Part shown: one piece after another, positions 19,801 to 27,505 of the stretch
How the letters are laid out: the number at the start of each line of letters is the position of its first letter
How positions within the stretch are numbered: position 1 is the stretch's first letter
Assembly (NCBI GenBank): GCA_013204605.1
Contig: JABMNI010000071.1
Location: 36,876-100,875 of the forward strand
Source: Ignavibacteria bacterium
GTDB taxonomy: Bacteria; Bacteroidota; Ignavibacteria; Kapaibacteriales; Kapaibacteriaceae
Direction of reading: 5' to 3'
DNA length: 64,000 nucleotides
Position numbers and translations under genes: made by a program
Notes under the pieces: model-generated
Database searches by the model: none
What the model was told of the DNA's origin: nothing
Seen by the model: the letters and a program-made list of their open reading frames with translations, nothing else

Positions 19801-21096
19801 TTCAATAGTAACGGTGTGAACGAAATAGGCTATGGCACAACCAGTGCAGAGTTGGGTTATATGACTCAGTTTGCATTTGCCGAGGCGGACACAACCACGT
19901 CCGGATTAAACTCACCCGCGGGGCTTAGGGCAACGCTCCAGAGCGACACAACAGCGGTCATCAGCTGGATGCCAGTAACGGGCGCTCAGGAATATGAGGT
20001 ACAGAGAGCCACGTCCAATAATCCGATTTTCAAAACTTTCATTACAGTTTCTAGTGTGACGATTAGAACAGACTCGTTAGAAAAAAACAAGTTGTATAAA
20101 TTTCGTGTTGTTGCGATAGCTAGCAACGCAGCTCAAAACAGCCGACCCTCTGCGGCGGTGGAGGTTTTTACGGGCCAGCAAATAATTGCACAAGCAGCAG
20201 TGCCCGACACTAACGTTGCTACAAACAATTCAAATTCTGTTCAGATTCGCGTGCGATACAGTGGTGCGATAAACCAACACATCACGCAGCCATCGGCGTT
20301 TGTACTAATGACGTCGGCAGACTCAATATTGGCCGTTGGTTCATCGGCCGTTGCCGCGACCGACAATGAGATAATTGTCGGGTTCAGACTAGCATCATTA
20401 TTTCAAGGGAAGGCAGACCTTTTTTGCGGCGCCATCCTTGATGCGAACGAAGTTCCCACTTTAACTTCTAGACTTCCACTCACCATAAAAACTGAGCGCG
20501 CTGAAAAGCCCCTTATCATAAATAATTTTACGTTGAACGGATCGAATGCTGCAACACTGAGTTTTTCGGAACCGATGGATGTGAATGGACTAACGGATGC
20601 TGCGAATTATTTACTAGCACCTACGGGCAAGATTAGTTCGGTTTCAATACTTGATGATTCAACCGTGCAAGCAACGTTCGGGACGGATCCTCCATTAGCT
20701 GCACTTGGCCTGACATATTCACTAACCGTGAGCAGCGTTCGTAGTAGCGGGGGGGTGCCGATAACTACGGGTGCGGGGAATACCGTGCAATTTGTTTTAG
20801 CGTCGACTTCGGCGAATGACGTGTTTGTGTATCCGCATCCAATCACATTGTCTACCGACAATTCCGTTACGTTTGCTAATCTTCCACCCAAGGCCGTGGT
20901 GGAAATAATTGACCAAAGATTCTCACCGTTACAGTCGTTACATGAAACAGATGGAAATGGGGGAGTGGAATGGAACCTACGTACATCTAAGGGTGAGGCT
21001 CTAGTTCCTGGCGTATACTTTTATCGCGTGACCGGTACAACGTCTTCTGGTGCCGCGGTAGACAGTGGGTTGCAAAAGTTCTGGGTGAAACGATAA
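16828..21096 (+). CDS. Subtilisin-like (S8) serine protease with FG-GAP repeats and T9SS C-terminal domain
   Basis: A 1422-residue secreted protease. The ATG at 16828, just after the recQ stop, gives a clean signal peptide (MKRIFVIVFLFLICTT); an ATG at 16813 only adds five residues. The catalytic triad is Asp148 (GVLDTGFDWDHPD), His235 (EQGHGTSVAGVIAAT) and Ser389 (SGTSFSAPLTAA), with the oxyanion Asn in ASAGNTG. Downstream are calcium-binding-like FG-GAP/VCBS repeats (DTDGNGRLEVF, DVDGDGREDLI, DFNGNGQTEIAF, DIDGDGKPDIVLG), a fibronectin type III domain (AVISWMPVTGAQEYEVQRA), a Big-like domain, and a T9SS type A end (VEWNLRTSKGE... VPGVYFYRV). Likely an extracellular protease for protein nutrition or surface processing. 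Confidence 0.92.
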   Translation: MKRIFVIVFLFLICTTQRNLATETLIVTLKSSNSVAAFVKNGAQAVIAPEAISNSKLPTVQTVQLTAALSKLKRHVVIDCSNNVNQQIVDLLTDSRVESVKRNHKFKIDADEITNDSLSVKQYGLRIVNAAKAWKIATGVGSVVGVLDTGFDWDHPDLVSQVRVGMAEDVNKNGTFEAWPSTVQIGGKDGDLDGIDNDGNGFVDDVIGYDFVDQSVRNLGDDRDRDPIPFDEQGHGTSVAGVIAATANNTIGMAGLAYNARLVALRAFDATGNGEEDDIATALVYAAMNGVQIINMSFGDGVDSPVLRDAVEFARQMGCVLIASAGNTGVVSRQFPAGYDGVLVVASTNEDDVRSPFSSTGSIVNMCAPGERIVTTAINSRYRTVSGTSFSAPLTAAVAALLLEKFPAATASEITSTILENTVDLGVVGWDSDYGVGRLDAFNLVSAIGLSDVFLSRPINEEQVNVKKNSILQVEGSTLSTMSVGYELFWGRGLEPVQWNKFGEGGTKYKSTLGSVDLSAFNSGVYVIRLVVRRLDSRTIEIRKRINVSNDDTLRILESKIETAWIDDLKTGVLTIETNQNTYCSVEMRSKGDSTQLHVTDIKRFTRLHSLPLDGVTAGDSVFATVTCVSGSADTVRTTISFYLQAIASPLTTFNVTQTVPLAGYVLNDVRDFYSDGKSTFVMNDVSSGSFGSIVTKQRDVLGFKSKDSLSKVWIPRGVGDTDGNGRLEVFAHVVGSAILFESSTVNGNPFEVIRFADSTGKLNATAMADVDGDGREDLIMLSDSGCVVYSWKDGKYALLATALNVSTPPIGNFANRIDEVSVGVGDFNGNGQTEIAFSDTDGDLLIYEFDGSKFVMMFMQENSGAGGSGYVASGDIDGDGKPDIVLGIPDSVQARPDGEYGRQMWTYRFFRSTNLNAYEEFWTERIYGVRYGIGFRNGVEIGQLDMRNGSEVVICAFPRLYIFTWDKISSTMLPFWYKPDVVSPRFLVHDFNSNGVNEIGYGTTSAELGYMTQFAFAEADTTTSGLNSPAGLRATLQSDTTAVISWMPVTGAQEYEVQRATSNNPIFKTFITVSSVTIRTDSLEKNKLYKFRVVAIASNAAQNSRPSAAVEVFTGQQIIAQAAVPDTNVATNNSNSVQIRVRYSGAINQHITQPSAFVLMTSADSILAVGSSAVAATDNEIIVGFRLASLFQGKADLFCGAILDANEVPTLTSRLPLTIKTERAEKPLIINNFTLNGSNAATLSFSEPMDVNGLTDAANYLLAPTGKISSVSILDDSTVQATFGTDPPLAALGLTYSLTVSSVRSSGGVPITTGAGNTVQFVLASTSANDVFVYPHPITLSTDNSVTFANLPPKAVVEIIDQRFSPLQSLHETDGNGGVEWNLRTSKGEALVPGVYFYRVTGTTSSGAAVDSGLQKFWVKR

Positions 21097-21097
21097 A

Positions 21098-22531
21098 CTA
21101 TTTTCCGATTGATGTAACAGCATCCCTAAAGCCACCAATATTACCGTTGCTCAACAACAGAATTATATCAGTTGCTTGCACCTTTCCCGACAGAAATTCT
21201 TCAACATGAGCTCCCCACGGAGTTTCGGCAAATGAAGAATCAATTTGCGTTGCATTTATCCCGCTGCTGATGAGTGCCGATATTATAGCCTTGGTATCAA
21301 GGCGGTCTTCCACTGCGTATCGCTCTGGTCTGTTGATAGGACCAACGCAGACAGTGTCTGCTCCATCAAAACACTCAGACAATTCCTTCTGGAAAAAATT
21401 TCTCGTGGTAGTGTTGGAACGTGGTTCAAACACTGCATGAATTTTGTTGTTTGGATACATATTGCGAACCGCCTTTACCGTAGCGGCAATTGCCGTGGGA
21501 TGATGTGCAAAGTCATCAATGACTAATGCGCCGTTCCAAGTTCCAATTGCTTCTAGTCTTCGTTTGGGGGCGATAAATGATTTGAAGGCAGTCTGTTGTT
21601 CTTGAGCGTTAACACCAACAAAGTGAGTTGCTGCTATTGCCATTACTGCATTCCGAACAGAATGTTCGCCAGGCATGTTAATTGTAAAGTTGCCATAGTG
21701 TAATCCGTCTCGATCGAGATCAAAACTCATTTCTCGAGAGCTCTGTAGCAAATTCGATGCTCTCCAAAAAGCATCTTCCGCTAGCCCCACACTTTGAATT
21801 GGCGCAAAGCTGTTGGTACTCGCAGCAGCTACGTTAGCATCGTCGGAGTTGATTAGTACAATTCCATTGTCGGGCACGAGCCGCAGCATGTGCTTGAACG
21901 ATGTAACAATAGCTCCGAGGTCATTAAAAATGTCGGCATGATCAAATTCAATGTTGTTAACAATTGCCACTGTGGGGCGGTAGTGAACGAACTTGCTACG
22001 TTTGTCGAAAAACGCCGTATCGTATTCGTCACCTTCCGAAACAAAAACCCCTGCTCGCGAATTGTTAACGTCCTTCTGTAACGCCCTACATCCCACCGGA
22101 AAGTTTAGCGGAACTCCCCCCATCATAAAGCCCGGTTGAAACCCTGCACTTTCTAAAATCCAGGCGGTCATAGAAGTTGTGGTGGTTTTGCCATGAGTGC
22201 CGCTCACAACGATCGACGTGTTTTTGTCGATCAGTACCTGCCCAACCAACGCTGCCATGCTAGTCATGGAAAGTCGGTTGCGAAGTACGTATTCCAGCTC
22301 AGGATTCCCTCTGCTAAGCGCATTACCTACTACGAAGAGGTCTATTGGAAGTGATTCAAGCCTGGCCGAGCTGTAGCCTTCGTACCACACTATTCCAGAC
22401 CCACTCAGAACTGTGCTCATCGGCGGGTACACATTTGAGTCAGAACCAGTTACATTATGTCCCAATTCCGAGCATGCAAGCGCTACCGAGCCCATTGCGC
22501 TGCCCCCAATACCAATAAAGTGTATGTTCAT
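21098..22531 (-). CDS. mpl: UDP-N-acetylmuramate:L-Ala-gamma-D-Glu-meso-DAP ligase
   Basis: Mur-ligase family enzyme that reattaches recycled murein tripeptide to UDP-MurNAc, a peptidoglycan-recycling step in the cytosol. The N-terminal Rossmann motif is HFIGIGGSAMGSVAL. GSDSNVYPPMS and GNALSRGNPELE separate Mpl from MurC. The ATP loop GTHGKTTTTSM lies near residue 110, and IDDFAHHPTAI and FEPRSNTTTRN mark the central and C-terminal domains. The 477-residue length fits. It is tail-to-tail with the protease gene (1 bp apart) and head-to-head with the gene at 22615. Confidence 0.93.
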   Translation of the reverse strand: MNIHFIGIGGSAMGSVALACSELGHNVTGSDSNVYPPMSTVLSGSGIVWYEGYSSARLESLPIDLFVVGNALSRGNPELEYVLRNRLSMTSMAALVGQVLIDKNTSIVVSGTHGKTTTTSMTAWILESAGFQPGFMMGGVPLNFPVGCRALQKDVNNSRAGVFVSEGDEYDTAFFDKRSKFVHYRPTVAIVNNIEFDHADIFNDLGAIVTSFKHMLRLVPDNGIVLINSDDANVAAASTNSFAPIQSVGLAEDAFWRASNLLQSSREMSFDLDRDGLHYGNFTINMPGEHSVRNAVMAIAATHFVGVNAQEQQTAFKSFIAPKRRLEAIGTWNGALVIDDFAHHPTAIAATVKAVRNMYPNNKIHAVFEPRSNTTTRNFFQKELSECFDGADTVCVGPINRPERYAVEDRLDTKAIISALISSGINATQIDSSFAETPWGAHVEEFLSGKVQATDIILLLSNGNIGGFRDAVTSIGK

Positions 22532-22614
22532 ATTGCTAACTAACTTCGAGAGAAAGTGGTATCTTTAAACTTGCTCAAAAATACTCATCGAGAATTCATC
22601 ATCTAAGGAAAGTA

Positions 22615-23958
22615 ATGTCGAAATTGATTTTAGTGGTGTTATGCACTATCGTTTTAAGTTTTTCTGCCGAAGCACAATTTTGGAAAGAGACCACTCCTTT
22701 TGGAACGGTTACTGAATGTTTAGCCTCGAATTCAAAGGGCTGGGTTTTTGCCGGCGCGGAAAACAGTTCTGTGTATAGGACAAAGAACCTAGGAGCAACT
22801 TGGGAACGTTTTAATAACGGCTTGGAGGATGGCGGGCCTAACTTTTTCACCGTTAGCTCACTCAGTGTAGGCGTGAACGACGAACTGTACGCAACAATGA
22901 ATGGAAAGGGGCTTTACAAATCCACAGATGATGGTGAGAATTGGGCTGCGCTACCAATCAATATTACGATAAATCCTGCTGCGAGAATTGTTGCTAGTAC
23001 TAAGGTTGTTGAAGGAAAAACAAAAATATTTTTGTGTTATGATGGCGGACCGAAATTCTTGTTTCTAAGATTGTCATACGATGGCGGGGCAACATTTTCT
23101 ACTATTCCAACTTCTGGACTGCCGGGCCTAATGTCGAGCTTGTTCTTTACGTTTCAGAGTCCAAATTCAAACCGGATTTTTGTGTCTGTTGCGTATAACA
23201 AAGGGTTGTACAAATCCACTAACGACGGTATTAATTGGACCAGAATTGATTCCGACCCGAATTCGGGCGAAAGTGACGATAATTTTATAACCATGGCAGC
23301 GGCTCCGAACGGAGATCTTTTTGTTGGAAGGAACTCACTTCCGGCCTCTACGAAATCACAAAATGCCTGCATCTTCCGCTCTAAGGATGATGGCCTTACT
23401 TGGACGTATTTGATAGAGGGTTGGGACAAAAGCAACATCACAACAAACAAAATTACCGGCATAGCCTTCGGTAGTAATAACATGGTTTATGCTACCACAG
23501 AGAAAACTTCAGGTACGTTTATTAGTACAAACAATGGAGATTCATGGGTAAGTGAAAACACCGGAATAAGTGGCGATGGTAGCGCCCGCGCAGTAATAGT
23601 AACGAATAGAAATCACGTTTTTCTTTCTGAAAAGGGGCCTTCGGTTTATAGCCACATTGATCCTACAATGTCTGTAAACGACAATGAGAACCGTTCTGCT
23701 TATCTGCATTACGCAAGCCCCCTACCTGCTAATTCAGATGTAGCAATTGTAGTTTCGACTGTTAGTAGTGCAACCTTGCGTTTGCACGTTTATTCTGCGC
23801 AAGGGTTGGTTGTTCGTCCCGAAGTTAAGAGGGAAGTAAGTGCCGGAATGCACAGAATGTCACTAGATGTAAGCGGATTGGCTAACGGACTGTACGCCTA
23901 TCAACTATTTGTTGATGGTGTACCAAGCGTAGGAACGTTTATTGTTTCGCACGACTAG
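22615..23958 (+). CDS. Secreted beta-propeller (sialidase/BNR-like) protein with T9SS-type end
   Basis: A 447-residue exported protein: signal peptide MSKLILVVLCTIVLSFSAEA. Repeated propeller blades carry the Asp-box-like signature (VYRTKNLGATWERF, LYKSTDDGENWAAL, LYKSTNDGINWTRI, IFRSKDDGLTWTYL, ISTNNGDSWVSE). The C-terminus (VVSTVSSATLRLHVYSAQG, GLANGLYAYQLF) looks like a T9SS type A sorting domain. Such proteins in Bacteroidota are often labelled glycosyl hydrolase or photosystem-stability-factor-like, but no sialidase catalytic residues are evident. Most likely a surface protein of unknown role. Confidence 0.85.
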   Translation: MSKLILVVLCTIVLSFSAEAQFWKETTPFGTVTECLASNSKGWVFAGAENSSVYRTKNLGATWERFNNGLEDGGPNFFTVSSLSVGVNDELYATMNGKGLYKSTDDGENWAALPINITINPAARIVASTKVVEGKTKIFLCYDGGPKFLFLRLSYDGGATFSTIPTSGLPGLMSSLFFTFQSPNSNRIFVSVAYNKGLYKSTNDGINWTRIDSDPNSGESDDNFITMAAAPNGDLFVGRNSLPASTKSQNACIFRSKDDGLTWTYLIEGWDKSNITTNKITGIAFGSNNMVYATTEKTSGTFISTNNGDSWVSENTGISGDGSARAVIVTNRNHVFLSEKGPSVYSHIDPTMSVNDNENRSAYLHYASPLPANSDVAIVVSTVSSATLRLHVYSAQGLVVRPEVKREVSAGMHRMSLDVSGLANGLYAYQLFVDGVPSVGTFIVSHD

Positions 23959-23959
23959 T

Positions 23960-24379
23960 CTATTGTTTTACGCGACTAATAAACCACAAATTGTTTTGTC
24001 TTTTCGTGTTGAAATATAGCTTGCGATAGTAGTCTAGCACGATGGTTACGCTGTGTTCTGAATCGGACGTAGTATCAACTTGAGCACCTGTTATTGGAAA
24101 GTCTACCGCCTTTTCCCAACGCTGCAGGTCGTCAGCTAATTCATACTTCTCAACAGCTAGTAGCTGTCTGCCTGATGAGTGAACCATTAGCTCTGCGGCT
24201 GCCCGGAGGTTATTGGAATCGAGCTCAGCCTTCCATAGACGGATTACACTAACAGAGGAACGTTGGCTGAGTTCAACAATTTCCGGACCTGAACTTGTAG
24301 AGCCAATCTTGAAAAGAGCACAAGAACTTGTGCTAATGGCTATCAGTAAAATTAGAACCGTATTTGAGGTTGATATCAT
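23960..24379 (-). CDS. Small lipoprotein of unknown function
   Basis: A 139-residue protein with a lipoprotein signal (MISTSNTVLILLIAISTSSC; Cys20 is the likely lipidated residue). The mature part is mixed alpha/beta with a WEKAVDFPITGAQVDTTSDS segment and a C-terminal strand (LDYYRKLYFNTKRQNNLWFI). This resembles the NTF2-like or DUF4878-type fold used by many small lipoproteins; the match is only structural impression. Its ATG overlaps the stop of the upstream hydrolase gene by four bases, so it ends the rimM-trmD-hydrolase operon. Confidence 0.75.
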   Translation of the reverse strand: MISTSNTVLILLIAISTSSCALFKIGSTSSGPEIVELSQRSSVSVIRLWKAELDSNNLRAAAELMVHSSGRQLLAVEKYELADDLQRWEKAVDFPITGAQVDTTSDSEHSVTIVLDYYRKLYFNTKRQNNLWFISRVKQ

Positions 24380-25233
24380 GAATCCAAAAAGTGAAGTGTC
24401 TCAGAAAGTACCTGATTGAATGCGGGAGTAGTTCCAACAAACGGGTGTGTAATTCCAAACGTGTGCGTGGACCCCGGTATTATGTGCAGAGCCCCCGCGT
24501 TTCCCGAGGTTGCAACAAGATTCTGAATCTCTTTGATGTTAACGGTAATGTCGCCATCGGCATGAATGTACCTAACACTATTCTTCAGTTCGCGCGCCGC
24601 GCGAACTAGGTCGAACCGCTCAAGGTTGTCATAAAGGTCTTGCACAGCTACAAAGTCTAGGCGCAACTCCTGACCTGTTCTGGTGTTTTCCATTCTAATT
24701 GAACCTGCTTCTTTCCATTGTTCTATTTGTCTTTTCGACCACCTATTCCACTTGCCAACGGAATTCCAACAGACGCATTTACCAAGTTTGTTTTTGTCGG
24801 CGTTAAACATATCACGCATTGCTAATTGGGCTATCCCACCGCCACGAGAATGACCGATAATATGAATTGTTCCGTTCCACAAACGCAGCAGCTCACCGTT
24901 GATTTGCAAGTTCTTGAGTCCGCTGATTACAGAATGTACGTCTGCTAGTTCCTGAGATATGGTGTTATTCGCAAAGTCATCAACCGATACCACACGTTCA
25001 TCTGTGCCATTCATTCCGTTCATCGATGTATCAATCCTTGCGGCAATAAAACCAGCCTCAGATATTTTCCGAGCTGCATACGGAAAGAAACCCCAACTCC
25101 GAAACCCCTTGAATCCGTGTATTAAAATAACCAACGGTAACCGTGCAGATTCAAATGTAGAATCATCAGGAACGGTAATTGTGGTATAGATCGGCTTTTC
25201 GGCATTTGATTCGAATTGAAGTTCGTATTCCAT
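24376..25233 (-). CDS. Alpha/beta hydrolase (dienelactone-hydrolase/esterase type)
   Basis: A cytosolic alpha/beta-hydrolase fold protein of about 285 residues: LVILIHGFKGFRSWGFFPY (oxyanion loop HGFKG), the nucleophile elbow IIGHSRGGGIA (G-H-S-R-G, about residue 125), an acidic residue in YIHADGDITV, and the catalytic His in IIPGSTHTFG. The substrate is unknown; HGFKGF is typical of Bacteroidota esterases and acyl hydrolases. I use the ATG at 25233, four bases after the trmD stop; a GTG at 25245 would overlap trmD by eight bases and is also possible. It sits in an operon with rimM and trmD. Confidence 0.85.
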   Translation of the reverse strand: MEYELQFESNAEKPIYTTITVPDDSTFESARLPLVILIHGFKGFRSWGFFPYAARKISEAGFIAARIDTSMNGMNGTDERVVSVDDFANNTISQELADVHSVISGLKNLQINGELLRLWNGTIHIIGHSRGGGIAQLAMRDMFNADKNKLGKCVCWNSVGKWNRWSKRQIEQWKEAGSIRMENTRTGQELRLDFVAVQDLYDNLERFDLVRAARELKNSVRYIHADGDITVNIKEIQNLVATSGNAGALHIIPGSTHTFGITHPFVGTTPAFNQVLSETLHFLDS

Positions 25234-25237
25234 CTTG

Positions 25238-25945
25238 TTATTCACCGGTTTCGATATTGTCCAACAAATCTGGACGACGTTCCTTGGTCTTCAGTTCAGA
25301 CTGCTCGGTTCGCCACTTTTTAATCAGAGCATGATTTCCACCTACCAACACATCAGGAACAGAAAGCCCCCTAAACAAAACTGGTTTAGTGTAATGTGGT
25401 GAGTCTAACATTCCCTCCATAAAGGAATCGTCAAGGACAGACTCCGCATCGCCTACCACGCCTGGAATGAGCCTAACAACGGCATCCGTTAGCACGGCAG
25501 CAGCAAGTTCACCGCCGGTCAGCACGTAATCACCAACTGAAATTTCGCGCGTAATGAGTAGGTCTCGAATTCTTTGATCAATGCCCTTGTAGTGTCCGGC
25601 AAGCAGAATAATATTCCGCAATGTTGAAAGTTCGTTGCAAACATGCTGCTTTAACGGTATACCATCTGGCGTGAGATAAATTATCTCATCATATTCACGC
25701 TCACTTTTCAACCTATCAATACAGGCAAACACCGGTTCGCACATGATAATCATTCCGGCACCACCACCGTATGGAGTGTCATCGATATGCTTGTACTTGT
25801 CAGAGGCGTAATCGTGCAGATTGTGCACAACAATCTCAACTTGACCGCTCTTTTGCGCCCGACCAACAATACTCGTCGAGATAAACGAATCGAGTGATTG
25901 TGGAACAGCACAAACAATGTCGATCCGAAGTTTAACCTTACTCAT
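25238..25945 (-). CDS. trmD: tRNA (guanine-N1-)-methyltransferase
   Basis: Methylates G37 of tRNAs reading CNN codons, with S-adenosylmethionine, preventing +1 frameshifts. The SPOUT knot is visible in LLAGHYKGIDQRIRDL, then EISVGDYVLTGGELAA and DAVVRLIPGVVGD. The N-terminal DDTPYGGGAGMIMxCEP-type loop is present (DDTPYGGGAGMII). The 235-residue length is normal. The ATG overlaps the rimM stop by eight bases. The usual neighbours rpsP and rplS are not here. Confidence 0.97.
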   Translation of the reverse strand: MSKVKLRIDIVCAVPQSLDSFISTSIVGRAQKSGQVEIVVHNLHDYASDKYKHIDDTPYGGGAGMIIMCEPVFACIDRLKSEREYDEIIYLTPDGIPLKQHVCNELSTLRNIILLAGHYKGIDQRIRDLLITREISVGDYVLTGGELAAAVLTDAVVRLIPGVVGDAESVLDDSFMEGMLDSPHYTKPVLFRGLSVPDVLVGGNHALIKKWRTEQSELKTKERRPDLLDNIETGE

Positions 25946-26489
25946 CCATGTCCTCGGGCGGAGAATTTTTAGCTAGTTCCGATAGCCCATCCATCATATC
26001 AATCACGATGGTCTTTGTGGCAACATTCACAGATTTCACAACCTGATCTATCACCGGCAGGGGAATCTCATCTCCATCGGCAGTTAACAAAACCCAAACG
26101 TCGTTTGCCGGCAATAACCAGACTTCCTTAATCTCACCAAGCTTAACATCCTGCCTGTCGTACACCACGCAGCCTTCAATATCAGCCACGGTATATCTGT
26201 TGTCTGTGTCGGCCTTTATGTGTGAGGGGGCTACGTAGAGCGCATGATCGACTAAACTCGTCGCAGTTTCGGGGGTAGTAATCTCTTGGAACCGGACAAT
26301 ACATCGTTGAAGCGTTTGTTTGAAACTTGCAATGGTGTAAACGCGACTGAATTCCATGGAATAACCAATGGCTACTGGGTCGCCGGCTTTGAGTTCCACG
26401 GTTACCGAAGGAGTATCACTAAGAAGCACCGACCCGTCAACTCCATGAGTTCGAGAAATTACACCAATGTATTCGGTTAACTGAGTCAT
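25938..26489 (-). CDS. rimM: 16S rRNA processing protein RimM
   Basis: Ribosome maturation factor that binds S19 and helps process the 3' domain of 16S rRNA. The N-terminal barrel starts YIGVISRTHGVDGSVLL. The C-terminal PRC-barrel contains IEGCVVYDRQDVKLGEIKEV, WLLPANDVWVL and EIPLPVIDQVVKSV. The length of 183 residues is normal. It begins 10-20 bases after the sigma-factor terminator, so its promoter probably overlaps that hairpin. It is the first gene of a four-gene minus-strand operon (rimM-trmD-hydrolase-lipoprotein). Confidence 0.95.
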   Translation of the reverse strand: MTQLTEYIGVISRTHGVDGSVLLSDTPSVTVELKAGDPVAIGYSMEFSRVYTIASFKQTLQRCIVRFQEITTPETATSLVDHALYVAPSHIKADTDNRYTVADIEGCVVYDRQDVKLGEIKEVWLLPANDVWVLLTADGDEIPLPVIDQVVKSVNVATKTIVIDMMDGLSELAKNSPPEDMDE

Positions 26490-26498
26490 AAAATTCTC

Positions 26499-26527
26499 AA
26501 AAAAAAAGGCCGGGTAAACCGGCCTTT
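26499..26527 (-). terminator. Rho-independent terminator of the sigma-factor gene
   Basis: AAAGGCCGG (26505-26513) and CCGGCCTTT (26519-26527) form a perfect 9-bp stem with the 5-base loop GTAAA. On the minus strand the stem is followed by a run of U's, the complement of the A-run at 26499-26507. It lies 22 bases after the sigma-factor stop and just before the rimM start. Confidence 0.92.
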
Positions 26528-26548
26528 ACATATCTTGCTCCGTTAATG

Positions 26549-27412
26549 CTACCCTAGGTACGAGCGTAAGCTTTTCGATCGGGAAGCGTGTCGTAAACGT
26601 CGAATAGCTTTTTCTTTGATCTGACGTACACGTTCTCGAGTCAGATTAAACATCTCGCCAATTTCTTCCAAGGTAAGTGCTTGCTGATCATTCAAACCGA
26701 AGTACAACCTAATTACCTCAGCCTCGCGTTCGCTAAGTGTGTTAAGCACTTGTTGAACTTCAACTCGAAGTGATTCTTGCATTAGCTCGCTATCAGGCGG
26801 CGGTTGCTGATCGTTTGGTAGAATGTCCAGTAGTCGGTTGTCCTCACCTTGAACAAATGGAGCATCAACAGAAAGGTGGCGACCAGAAATCTTAATTGTT
26901 TCTGAAATCTCAGCGATCGACATTTCAAGTTGTTCTGCTAATTCAGCGGCGGTTGGTTCACGCTCGTATTGTTGCTCAAGTTCTGAAAATTTCTTTCCAA
27001 TCTTGTTAAGTGCACCAACACGATTTAATGGAAGGCGAACAATTCTTGACTGCTCGGCTAGTGCCTGCAAAATTGACTGCCTAATCCACCAAACGGCGTA
27101 CGAGATAAATTTAAATCCACGAGTTTCATCGAAACGTTTAGCGGCCTTGATCAATCCGAGGTTCCCCTCGTTGATTAAATCACCAAGTGACAGACCCTGA
27201 TTTTGATATTGCTTTGCAACCGAAACCACAAATCGAAGGTTGGCTTTAACCATGCGCTCAAGTGCAATTGCGCCTTCGGGTCCCCCACGTCTAATTGCCT
27301 GTGCGTGCGTGATTTCATCGTCACCGGTTAGCAGGTCTACTCTTCCAATTTCTTGTAGATACTTATCGAGTGACTGGCTTTCACGGTTTGTATATTGTTT
27401 GGTAATCCTCAT
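26549..27412 (-). CDS. rpoD: Primary RNA polymerase sigma factor (sigma-70, Bacteroidota type)
   Basis: The 287-residue housekeeping sigma factor, lacking the long N-terminal region 1.1 of proteobacterial RpoD, as is typical of Bacteroidota and relatives. Region 1.2 begins [21 protein letters not shown]. Region 2 contains [29 protein letters not shown] in split form, then [13 protein letters not shown]. Region 3 has [13 protein letters not shown]. Region 4 has [13 protein letters not shown] and the helix-turn-helix [20 protein letters not shown]. Single gene with its own terminator. Confidence 0.94.
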   Translation of the reverse strand: MRITKQYTNRESQSLDKYLQEIGRVDLLTGDDEITHAQAIRRGGPEGAIALERMVKANLRFVVSVAKQYQNQGLSLGDLINEGNLGLIKAAKRFDETRGFKFISYAVWWIRQSILQALAEQSRIVRLPLNRVGALNKIGKKFSELEQQYEREPTAAELAEQLEMSIAEISETIKISGRHLSVDAPFVQGEDNRLLDILPNDQQPPPDSELMQESLRVEVQQVLNTLSEREAEVIRLYFGLNDQQALTLEEIGEMFNLTRERVRQIKEKAIRRLRHASRSKSLRSYLG

Positions 27413-27505
27413 GTTAGAAGGCCTACTTGGGTTTAGTTGGTTGAAATATAGCGCACGTGTGACGTACCACTTTAATGGGTAGTGTCGAACACAGGAACTG
27501 CAAAT

